Below are positions 36,640-46,982 of a stretch of 64,000 nt of DNA, piece by piece. The notes beneath the pieces are model-generated. The model saw only the letters and a program-made list of their open reading frames with translations. It was not told where the DNA came from and did not search any database. The stretch lies in assembly GCA_047967505.1 (NCBI GenBank), contig CM106540.1; one strand, 5' to 3'. Position 1 is the stretch's first letter, and the number at the start of each line of letters is the position of its first letter. Source of the stretch: Dipteris shenzhenensis. Lineage: Eukaryota > Polypodiophyta > Polypodiopsida > Gleicheniales. A program made the translations under genes and the position numbers.

Positions 36640-36735
36640 CTCATATGTCACGATTTCAAGATTAGGGAAGGAATGATTGTTGAGGAGCTCTCGCATGTCA
36701 TGATTTCAAGATGGGGGGAGGAAAGATTATGTGAG
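36640..36735 (+). repeat. Short tandem duplication, about 56 bp
   Basis: The block gaggagctctc-catgtca-gatttcaagat occurs at about 36631 and 36685, followed in each by a purine-rich ggaagga or ggggaggaaaga run. Confidence 0.7.
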
Positions 36736-36866
36736 AAGGTCTCGCACTGTGCAGAGGGGGAGGAAACCTTGTGTGAGATTTTCTTGGATTGTGAAGAGAT
36801 GGAGGAGTAGGTTGACATGTTTGGGAGCTTGGTGTGTCCAAGGGGATCCACTGTTAGAGGGGACAA

Positions 36867-37180
36867 AAGCTATAAGAAGAGTACAGCAAAGAAAGGTGGA
36901 GAGGTCATGGTGAAAGAATTTAGAAATGGCGAAGGAATAATTACAATCTAGATGAAATAGTGAAAGAAAAAATAGTGAAAGGAGTAAAAAATGGTGAATG
37001 AAATGGAATAGTGGGTAGCTTAAGTAGAGTGAAGGCCACCATGGTGGTCTAGCTCAAGAAAGGGCCACCGTAGTGGTTGGATGAGGCTCAAATTGGTAGC
37101 TAAATTGTAAGTCTTTTTCCACAAATGTTTTTTGATATGCATGTGATCGAGTAGAGTGAAGTTATTTACTAGCCCCATTG
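36867..37180. other. Short purine-rich intergenic stretch
   Basis: It contains loose repeats of gaaatagtgaaagaa near 36955-37010. No coding or RNA feature was seen. Confidence 0.4.
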
Positions 37181-38220
37181 TGGTGGCTCCTTCATGATTA
37201 TTTGGATGGGTGGCATGTGAATAATTGGTGGCTCAAACTTTGATTAATTAAATGTGATAATGATGACACCACATGCGATTTAATTACCAGTCAATAGCAT
37301 GGTGGCTCCTTCATGATTATTTGGATGGCACCACTAGGATTGCATACGATCTAAGGGTGCATTGAATGCATCTTCGACGTGGGAAATTACTTGTCCATGA
37401 TTTGTGGGTGGTGCCCAAGCGAGTGCCCAAGGTGCACTAGTCACTGACATGCATGCGATTTAATTACCACTTAATTAATTAGTCATTGGCATAGCGGATC
37501 CTTCATGATTCTTTGGATGTCCCAATTATTTTTAGTACAATTAACTGCCAGTCTCACTGCCAGTGAAATGTGATTAGATAGAATCTCATGATTCTATAGG
37601 TGGATGGCTTGCATGCCAAGCTTACATGTGATTATTTTGTGGGCAAAACAATTGTCGATTACTTTTAATGCAGATAATTACTAGCTGGTGGCATGAGATT
37701 AAATAGTAGCTCATGATTCTATAATTGGATGGACTTGCATGCCGATGATTATTTTTGGGGCAAAACACACAATAGATCTACTCCCAATCACCATGGTTCC
37801 CTCACCTTTAATGAGAAGGCCATATTTTACTTGAGCCTTTTAAATTTGCGCCCTTATTTTGAAGCCTAAAATTTTTTAAGGTCTTCTAATGAAGCTTTGG
37901 ATGCAGGGAATGTCTACAAATTCTCTAGAAAAAGAAGAAGGAATGTTTGAAAAATACAACACTGCCTGGGTGTCCAAGCATGTGATTAATTGGCTCTTTA
38001 ATTTTTGATTAATTGAAGATGCCTCATAATTATTTGGATGGCATCACTAGGCCTCCAGTCATCGTAGTGGCTTGAATTTTGACTAATTTAAGGTTGCTTA
38101 TTTAGATGGCTCATGATGGTTGAGATGGCACCATCGAGCCTCCAATCACTACGGTGCCATCGAAATTTGATTAATTTAAGGTGGCTCATTATTATAAGAG
38201 TGCCACTGTTACTATTCAAC
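37181..38220 (+). repeat. Degenerate array of about 100-bp units
   Basis: The phrase catgattatttggatgg-accac, or clear variants, recurs near 37193, 37311, 37507, 37588, 37710, 38025 and 38105. It is often preceded by tggtggctcctt and followed by taattaaatgtgatt. Units are poorly conserved. The 38025-38085 unit also has an inverted match at 43420-43465. Confidence 0.6.
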
Positions 38221-38879
38221 CATGGCCCCAAACAATATGGAGAATGCTATTTGGCTACTTTTCTCTCAACCGCCCCTGCTGTACTGCTTTGATCCACACT
38301 CCCTCTTGTAGCTCTCATCCACACCTTCTCTACTACTTTTCTCCACACTCCCTCCTCTAGCTCTCATCTACTCATCCACTCCCTGGATGATCTGCTTTGG
38401 TGCTCATTCACCATGGTGGTAACCACAAGCAGCAATACTACCCCCTTAATTCAACGTGATCCCAATATTGTGGGGTTTCTCATACAAGGTTGTTGTGCTA
38501 CACTCACCAGGAATTGAAATGCCTGCTCTTGTGAATTGTCTTTATAATCTCCATTGATTCCCCACATATCTTCAGGTCACCACCTTGGATGGCATGCATG
38601 CAGTTGGCATCTTTATGGACATGCTCTATCGATTCCTTGGAGCGTTGACGAAGAGCTAAGGATTTTCCAAAAAAAAAATTCTCGTGTTGTTGACGAGGAT
38701 AGATTCTGACTTTTGCAATTCATGTGCATGGTCTTAGGCCTCTCCATCGGCTCCCCAAAAATTCAAACACAGAAAGTTGGGCTGGCCTTTGTCAATATGA
38801 TAATGTATAGTGGTCTATGAGCAAGCCTCAATGATGCTCTCAACAATACTGATTTGTATAAATATCCTCTTTGCAAGTT

Positions 38880-39350
38880 TTGATCAATGAGGCTCATAAC
38901 CACAGGCTCATAACCACTCAGTAATGGCTGAGTGGTTATCCTCACTAGATGTAATCTTTTGGGCTCTTGCCAATGGCTAAGTGATGATCCTTGCCAGATG
39001 TAATCTTGTACTTTAATTATAATATAACACTATTATGGCAAAAATTGTCTTTGGATATAATCTCTTTTGTTCATTTTTGCTCGATGAAGGCTCTCAACAA
39101 TTGCTGAGTTGTTATAAATGTAATCTCTTTTGTTTAATTTTTCCTCCATGAGGCTCTCAGCAATTCTTGAGATGTTAGTTTTTATAAATTGTCTTTGATG
39201 TAGATGGAATCTCTTTTGTTCAATTTTTGCTCGATGAGGCTTTCATCAATTGTTGAGTTGTTATAAACTATCTCTGCATCCAATATCTTTCTTCAAATTT
39301 TACTCTCAATAATGGCTAAGTTTTATACTCACTGGGTGTAATGTCTTTAA
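38880..39350 (+). repeat. Left arm of a large inverted duplication
   Basis: Tandem units of the form tgtaatctcttttgttcaat, tttgctcgatgaggctctca, caattgctgag (starts near 39055, 39118 and 39208) occur here. They recur in reverse complement at 43425-43745. The arms lie about 4.1 kb apart. They surround the gag-only copia remnant at 39.8-40.8 kb. Confidence 0.75.
38920..38949 (+). repeat. Perfect 12-bp-stem palindrome
   Basis: ATAACCACTCAG, then TAATGG, then CTGAGTGGTTAT: a perfect 12-bp stem and 6-base loop. It lies inside the left arm of the inverted duplication. A related but broken form lies near 43643-43670. Confidence 0.95.
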
Positions 39351-39429
39351 AGTTTCAACTTTAATATAAATAAACTATTATTACAGTCATTGCTGGTAGC
39401 AGTCGTTGCTCGTTGCAATCATTATAGAA

Positions 39430-39853
39430 GCAATTAATGCACTAAACCAAGAGCTAGCACAGTGGTTTCAAGAAGACACATTTTTATTAGTTTAGGATTA
39501 GTTGGAATGTGGGGTAGAATAGACGCATTGTGGCAAGAGGAGTGAGAACACATAAGATATTGAAATGGGTGTTCTATTGATTTGAGAGGGAAATACCTCT
39601 TTTATAGAAATGGAGAGAGGGCGGCCTAAATCAATGGCACCTCTCCTATGTCAAAGAAGGTAACTCCTAAATCATAGGAGCTCCATAATCATAGGTACCA
39701 CCCCATGTGGGGGGCCTTGCATTGCATCACCACCTGTGTCGGCCTATGGCACTAAGTGTGCCTCTTATACACACACACACATAAACAACCATATGACTGC
39801 TAGTGGATGCACACATGCACCTAGCAAGCCCTTGATCACACATATCCCAACAT
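39430..39853 (-). repeat. Probable copia 3' LTR fragment
   Basis: The right end is ...CCCAACA (39847-39853), directly followed by a C-rich block (TACCCCCCTCAAGGG, 39854-39868). Read on the minus strand, that block is a polypurine tract abutting a TGTTGGG LTR start. The left limit is uncertain and I found no matching second LTR. A reversed cttttataga TATA-like motif lies at about 39598. Confidence 0.55.
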
Positions 39854-40800
39854 ACCCCCCTCAAGGGTTTGCCTCATGCTATGTCAAGGATACATCTAGT
39901 CACATAGTTTCACATGGAGGCAAACACATATCACATGGCCTACATCATATGGTGACCAGAAGTGATTTACAAAAAGATTATAAGGAAAAACATAAACAAG
40001 ATATTCTTTTTGGAGTACTACTCTAGGTAGAGAACCTCAAAAAATTGACTACATGACTAAGTGGTGACTAAAGTTCAATATGTTCGACTCTAGAATGCCT
40101 AATCTACCACAAAATTTGATTCTTCATTTTGTTGATGGAGCAAGATTTGCCTTGTTGTTGATGTAGCTCTTTTCCTTCACAAGATATGCTTCACTTTCCT
40201 TGGATTTGTAGTAGGAGTCATTCCTCTTCTCTTCCAAAAGAGAAGCTTCAATATCCACCAAGTTGGATGGAAGAGTGTTGCTATACTCTTCATCTAGAAG
40301 ACTTTTGAGTAAAACTTATGCACCAAATACCTTTTCAAGTTGCACCCAAACTTCATGTGAAGTCTCACACCCATCTATGTGATGAATGGATGAGTCACTA
40401 AGTCCCAATGCTATGATAGCAAGGGCCATTTCATATTGAACTATCCATTGTACTTCCCTTTTTTTTTGGATGGTGAACTTCTTGTTCTCCATAATCTTCT
40501 TCTTGTCTTCAAGTGTCTTCCATGCATTATGTGAAGTGTCCTTCCCATCATGTGATGAATATATTCATCAACAAGACCCAAAGCAATAATTGCTAGAGCC
40601 TTTTCATCTTTTACTGTCCATGGTAATTCACCTTTTCTTGTTGAAGGTTTCTTCTTCTTTCCACAAGCAATATTCCATAGACCTTTCTTCATGAGAATGA
40701 ACTTGACCTTGGTCTGCCAAGTATGGAAAGAATGACCATCTATCTTACTCATGTTAGTCATTAGGAAGGTCTTACCCCTTACAAGGCAATGTCTATTCCT
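39854..40800 (-). pseudogene. Ty1/copia gag remnant with internal duplication
   Basis: The minus-strand frame at 40761-40441 carries the copia gag start (KIDGHSFHTWQTKVKFILMK, then KGLWNI). It continues to ALAIIALGLVDEYIHH. After a frameshift a second copy of that segment follows near 40440-40300 (MALAIIALGLSDSSIHHIDG, then SHEVWVQLEKVFGA). The tail reaches about 40040 (SLLEEKRNDSYYKSKESEAY). The polypurine tract and LTR end lie only about 180 bp further on, so protease, integrase and reverse transcriptase are missing. Confidence 0.8.
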
Positions 40801-42119
40801 TCACAAAATAGCATTCAAACATATTCAATTTAAAATATATCATAAATGCATCATGAGCATTTACCAAAACTATCGAACCACAAGACAGTGCTCAAAACAT
40901 AAGACTCAAAAATGCCTCAGATCTCTTCCAATGGTCAAACATCCAAAAGCCCAAAGACAACTGAGGTAATAATGAAACTTTCTAGCACTTAACCATATTC
41001 AATGGTTCATATTAGAAGCAAATATCACTGTTACCCCCAAATTAAATAGTTTGAAGTTAGAGGGTGTAATTCGAACAATTGAAAGCTCTATTGATGGGGA
41101 TTTTTATGTGGAATGAAAGATATAATACAAAAGTACGTCCTCCAAAAAGGAATCACACAATGTTATGCCAGATCGTCGGTGAGAAGTGCACCATTTTTAA
41201 CTGGTTTTTCTTTGATTTCTCCTCCATCTATGGACCAAATGGGATCAAAATTGAACAACAAGTAGCTATTAAGGTTTCCCAACTATGACTAAGAGGGTTT
41301 TATGAAAATATTTCCCAATGGGCGTAATTTTGAGCTAGATTGGCAAGCAAAAAACAAAGCGGCATGGCTGCTCAAAGTAAAATTGCGTCAATCACAATGG
41401 TGAAGAAGTGAGCCCTAGTGTGGGAAAGTTGGAGCCAGAAGAATTTGAAAGTTAATGGTTGGATCTAGAGAAATTGATGCTGCAAGATTTGGGTAGAATT
41501 GGGAAAAATGGGAGAGATATGGAAGAAGGTTGAAGAAGATGATGAGGTGGCATGCATTTTATTAATGAAAATTTTAAAGAGAAGGGATTTTGGCATGGGA
41601 TATATAGGGTTTATACTAAGTGATATATAGGGTTTATACTTAGTGACCCCCCTAAGTTAGAATTCAAGGTGTCATGGATGTGCTTGACTTTGTGTGACTT
41701 GTGAAATGAAGAGGAAAGTACATTGTATGCATAAAAGTATGTGGAGTCAAAATGCATAGCTATAAGTACATTGAGATGGATTGGGTAAGTTTTTAATTTA
41801 GTAAATTCTTGATGTTAAAATGTTGAACTATTAGTAAGTCTTTTTAGCTCATAGTTTTCTTTATGTTTTTTTCCCTTAGAAATGGACTTGCTTAATTTTT
41901 TCCTTGGGGGGCCACTATGTAGAAACCCCATATAGCATGTGTGATCAAGGGGTATTAAAAAAACCCCCTACCTATGGACCCCTTCTGTAAATTTTGAGAT
42001 GATTAAAGTATCCCTTATGTATGAAAATGTATCCTTTTTTAATTTAAGAACCCCTTCTGTATGTAAATTTTCTGTAACTTTATAAAAATATTAAGCCCCT
42101 TCTGTTGATCACACGTGCT

Positions 42120-42165
42120 ATCTTACATAGTTCTTAGTGACCCCCCCCTCCTCCCCCCTGGATTT
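42120..42165 (+). repeat. C-rich tract
   Basis: The run gtgacccccccctcctcccccctgg lies at about 42140-42165. A related tagtgacccccc lies at 41641, just after a 28-bp duplication of tatatagggtttatact (about 41598 and 41624). Confidence 0.7.
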
Positions 42166-42674
42166 TTTAAATGTATTTAAGTCTCTTTGAAATAGATCAA
42201 ATAATATTCTTTCTGGCTACATACTAGAATCAAAGTGTTGTAATGTTTGTAATCCTCTTTTTCCCAAACTTTTCTTATGACTAATTTTTTAGACATGGGC
42301 TTTGTGGAATGCTTTGAACATAGTTGAATCTATTTATATTTGGTTTGGTTGGCCATGTATACTCAAAATGCATATAAGGAAAATACGATGAAACATGATA
42401 GCTTAAAGAGGTATGGAGGCATGCCTAATCCATGCGCACAAAAGACATGTATGTCTTTGTACATGTAAAAGCTTGGTTTAAAAATTAGAGAAATAAATTT
42501 TAAGAAGACTTTGGAAAAGGAATTGTTAAGGGGTCAAAGTTTGCTTGGGTGTAGCCAATACCAGAACTATTTTTGGGGCCATTTTGAGGCCGCAATGCCA
42601 CACACTCCTGGGTGAGATTTGAATTTGGAGCGGAACCACACTCTCACCAAAAATTTTCCCAGTGTCATGATGCC

Positions 42675-43115
42675 GCACTAGCGTAATAATGAGATGCAAT
42701 CTATCATTATGAGCACCTCAGAGCTCGACACACGGAAGCTCTACCGTGCTTCGCGTAGTGCAATCTCAAGGTTGATTACATCATGCATCTCTGCACTGCT
42801 TCACCCAACGCAGTCTCCTGACCACCTATCATCGCATAGCCTTTTGCCATAGCTTTACCACCTGTCATTGGGTAGCACACCCATGAAGATCATGAAAATT
42901 CAAGATTGTTGGAGCGAGCACTGCGCTGAAATAATGACACGCAATCTATCATTTTGAATGCCGTAGAGCTCAACACATGGCAACTCTGCCCTGCTTTGTG
43001 CAAGATAGTCTCTGGCCTGACCACTTGCATCACCCAGCCTATTGCCGCAGCTTTGCCACCTATCATCGGGCAGTACGCCCATGCAGATAATGAAAATTCA
43101 AGGTTTGCTTGGAGC
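42675..43115 (+). repeat. Tandem duplication, about 243-bp unit
   Basis: Copies start near 42675 and 42918. Shared blocks are caatctatcatt, gagctc-acaca-gg, gctttaccacct or gctttgccacct, and gatcatgaaaattcaag or gataatgaaaattcaag. This is the first CpG-containing block after a long CpG-poor region. The frames at 42890-43187 are by-products of this repeat. Confidence 0.75.
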
Positions 43116-43424
43116 AACCACCGTGTTGGTTCTTGGAGTTATGGAGTTACCTATTTTTACCTATTACAAAAGGAAGGACATCTATGATGACCACCACATT
43201 GGCAAACAGAAGGAGATCCATGACAACCACCATGCTGGTTCTTGGAGTTATATAATAGTGCACTAAGGTAAATGTATTCCTTATGCAACCAAGAAAAATG
43301 CAATTGTCAATATGGCCCTTGAGGGTTAGTCCTAAACCAAGGAAAATGTAGTCCTACTTTATTGGTATTTTAGTCCTTGTTGCAATAAATCCTAAATGAG
43401 GGCAAAAGTATTCCAAGCCATCGC

Positions 43425-43745
43425 TGTGACTGGAGGCCCGATGGTGCCATCCAGATAATCAACTACAATTCATCGAGTAAAAATTGAGCAAAAGAGATTA
43501 CATCTACATCTAATAACAGGTTATATAAAAATTAACAACACTTTATACTGAGAGCCTCATGGAGCAAAAATTAAACAAAAGATCTTACATTTATAAAAAC
43601 TCATCAACTGCTGAGAGTCTTAGATTACATCTAGCGAGCATAACCACTCAGCCATTGCTGACTGGTTTATATAAAATTAACAACACTTTATATTGAGAGC
43701 CTCATGGAGCAAAAATTGAACAAAAGAGACTACATTTGTAAAAAC
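43425..43745 (-). repeat. Right arm of the large inverted duplication
   Basis: The reverse complement reads like 38880-39350, with tctcttttgttcaatttttg, ctccatgaggctctca and aatggctgagtggttat. Its outer end (43425-43465) also matches 38030-38085 in reverse (ggatggca-ca, gggcctccagtca). Confidence 0.75.
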
Positions 43746-46200
43746 TCAGCAATGTATGGGTACAAAATTGAACATTTGAGATTCCAACTTTGGAATGTGT
43801 ACTACAACTTGAAGACAAAGTTTGCCGGATTTTGTTGAGCAATGCATAAGTTATGGGTCATGCAAGATACCTACATACAGAAAATTCTCTGAACCTCACC
43901 AAAATGGCTACAGCCAAGCAAACAATGACCCCAAGCTCTTGGCCTTTTCAAAAATTGCTCAACATACTTTATGATCCCACTACATGCTAAATTTATGTGT
44001 AATGCTTTTCAACTTCTAATAGAAATGGAGACATTTGGTTGGCCATGCAACTTCATTTGAAACTATGTTGCATCTCTAAAGTATTTGGAAAATACTACCA
44101 ATAGTTTTAATTAATGAAGAGGAACAAAAAATCATGTTATGTCAAGGGAAAAAGTAGATCATGATTTTAACAGTATACAAGCATTAACACTTTAATGCGG
44201 GCTGACATCAAAAAAGTCATTTTGGGTTCAACTGATGTAGCATTTGAAGCATCATTGTGGTCACTAGTCAAGCTAAGATTCAAACGACTTAGTTAAAAGT
44301 TTAAAATTAGCAATTAGTCACATCTCAAATTCCATGCCAAACAGCGAAGGGATGCTGACAAGAATTAACATCTAAAGACTAGATTAATATATGGACAAAG
44401 CAAATGCCATGAGCCATGATGATGGTTTTTTCAATATCATGTGAGACTGAAAGAATATACAACTAGAAAAATGCCATTGGGTACAATGAGGGTAAAAGCA
44501 AAAGCAAGAAGTATGTGTCAGTGAATTAGGACACATGGTGGTTATTATATGTGCAATCTACACAATATATCACAAGAGCCTAGAGAGCTCACATGGTTGA
44601 GAACAAAGCTGAGAAAGTGAAAGGAAAAAGTGGTTGGTAAAATGCACACTCAAATAAAGTAGGGTGAGGAATTAAAGCCATAGCAAAATGTGTGTCCAAG
44701 ACCAAAGCTATAAAGGCCAAGATATAATATTCACAAAGATTGAAGTATACAAACAAGTTGGTTATATATTCCTTTTAGATTGACATTACTTTTGATAGGC
44801 TGGGGATAGGCTCTAGGTATTTGTTTTGAAACTGCCAAGCAAAGACAAGCTTATGTGATCAATTCACTACTTTGCTTCACTGCAAGAAACTTTTTTGATA
44901 TCTTTTGCTAATTTCTTTTGGTGACTACTAGTCCACTAGTTCAATTGCCAAGCAAAATAAAGGCTCTAGGACTCATTTCATGCTAAAGTTACAATGCTTT
45001 TGCCTCGCTTTTGCTAAGGTAAGATGTAGCCAATGTTGCTAGGGTTTTGAGCCATTTAAAATTGGTTGATATAATTGCTGATTTAAATTGTTAAAGGCAT
45101 AGTTTTTTGGGAAAAGTTGGGAGAAGGGCACACAAATGTGCATGAGCACTACCCTAGTATATTGGGAGCATACATGCCTTACGTAATAGAGCACCTCCTA
45201 GTCTGACTTAGAGATGATGGTTCAAACATAACCTTTGACTTAACCCATAATATTAAAAAATAATAATTACACTACACCACTCCCTTTAAGGGGGCAATGC
45301 TACAAAGATGGGTCGATTTTGATATTTATTAGATGGAATGGTCAATGGTCATTGGAATAGTATACTACAAGCGTTCACGAAGAACCAAATGTGGAAGGAA
45401 AATTATAGAAATTAATCTTCAAATTTGAAAACAGACGGTTTTAAAACCTGCAAATTTCAATGTAGCTTTAGTTATATTTTTGCTTACAAAATTTCAAAAC
45501 CTGTAAATTTCAAGGCAGCTTTAGTTATATTTTCGCTTACACAATTCCAATAAAAACTGTAAGCTCTTTGATGTTTTGGTTGAAAAATCTATACAATCCG
45601 AACGGTATTGAATCTGTAGTGTTTAATTTCCGACACGGAAAATTAGACCGGATGGTATAGTTTTCTGAGTAGGCACGGCACGGGACATGACTAATGTCAA
45701 TGCTTAAATTTGCTGCACACCTCTAGGCTTCATGAAAAATTCCGTGAAGTCTTGGAAAAAAATGTAAGCTTCAAAATGAAGATGACACTGAGTACAAATC
45801 CCATTTTAAGCTGAAGATGACAATTGCATGGACTCCGAGACTCATGCCAGGGCCTCGAGATTCTAGAGCAGGGAGACTCACATTATTTGGGATACATATT
45901 ACTAGTATAGTAGATAAATTCTAACTACTAACTATATGTATGTATATCATATGCTGAAGTCTTGGAGATACGCTTGAGCTTCATGAATGCTGAGCTGCTG
46001 AAATTCTTGGGAGTCATATGAAGCCCAAAAGTCTAATGAAGCTTAATCTGCGCAGCAAATTTAAGCACTGAGTCTAATGTGATCATTTGTATGATTTTGT
46101 TCAACGTGCCGTATGGTACGTATGCAGGCGTACGTACCGGCCTTCATGGACACATGCGGTGCTTTTTCTGGTACACCGTTCTGTGAATCTGCTACTGCAC
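43746..46200. other. AT-rich intergenic stretch upstream of the SWEET gene
   Basis: No frame longer than 60 codons and no RNA gene was seen. CpG frequency rises from about 45.3 kb onward, marking the transition to the SWEET gene neighbourhood. A palindrome GGTACGTA-(8)-TACGTACC lies at 46115-46138. Confidence 0.55.
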
Positions 46201-46212
46201 GGCGTGCACGGT

Positions 46213-46221
46213 ATATAAATT
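46213..46221 (+). promoter_or_regulatory. Candidate TATA box, distal to SWEET
   Basis: TATATAAAT in the context cacggtatataaattacg has a good plant TATA consensus. It is 760 bp upstream of the SWEET start codon, so it would need a long leader or an unseen 5'-UTR intron. A second weaker candidate (ctatataata, near 46652) would give a leader of about 300 nt. Confidence 0.4.
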
Positions 46222-46982
46222 ACGACCCGTTACTGCGTCTTTCCGAGTTAAGTAGTGGTGGCCATTTTTTGTTGTTGATTGATTGACTGTATGTAGTGTT
46301 TTTGGAACGAGCAATAGATTGAAGCATGCGTGCTTTTGAAGCAAATACTATTTCAAAACAAATTAGTGCTTGTGGGCGCTCACGCTGTAACTGTTAGCAA
46401 TCAATGAATGTCTAGTCAGCCACCATAACAATTAAGTGTCACTACACCTGCATGCGGACCACCGTTCCAAACGAATCTACTCTTAAGTCTGCTTGATTCT
46501 AAATTCACATCGTTAATTAATCAATTCCCCATATCCATATAGGCTCGATCGGGGGATCTAATCTTTTAATCGGCCACTCGTGGGCAACATGAGCCTTTGC
46601 TGATCAAGTCCTCAATTCATGAATCAATTAATCATCTATCTATGTATGCATCTATATAATATCTAGCACAGAGTCTGCACTTCCTACCCGACATTGCTGT
46701 TTCTTCATGCTTTCCACGATCGCACAGCGCACCTCAAGCCTCTTTGCTTTCGATGGGACCAGCTCATGTTCTAATTAGTATGAAAATTAACATCTGTCGC
46801 CACCATAGCGATTCACCTCCCCAGCAGTTATAAATTATGTTGAATGGCGTTTACTAGCTCCAATCAGCTTCCAGTCTTCCTTGTCTGCTATAAGGTTTTC
46901 ATGATAATCGCTTGTCGATTGCCTGATCTGTGATCCATTCCACCTTTACTCCCTTCCATTCTAGTTGCGCAGCGTACAACAC

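Larger units (their letters stand above)
34000..36866 (-). pseudogene. Decayed minus-strand coding region, unknown family
   Basis: From high to low coordinates: a Ser/Thr-rich segment starts at 36866. A well-formed segment lies at 36644-36366 (contains IDEVNVKDGYIVYQSQKIS and MIEKDLGIPRGNL). A Lys/Glu-rich helical segment lies at 36227-36003. A segment at 35501-35292 contains a doubled peptide (ESVTKKVEVK and ESATKKVEEK). A last segment lies at 34559-34290 (contains HLYRTMAPNKSKVPKIIAEF and YCPPDLGLDAVECIDDNLV), with weaker coding-like residues to about 34000. Stops and frame changes separate them. I do not recognise the family. The size, orientation, order of segment types and an HLYRT motif recall the remnant at 7.7-10.6 kb. 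Confidence 0.42.

Noticed and set aside
46115-46138. Palindrome GGTACGTA-(8)-TACGTACC upstream of SWEET as a regulatory site
   Set aside because: Short, and with no known matching factor beyond the generic GTAC/ACGT cores. Noted only in the intergenic entry.
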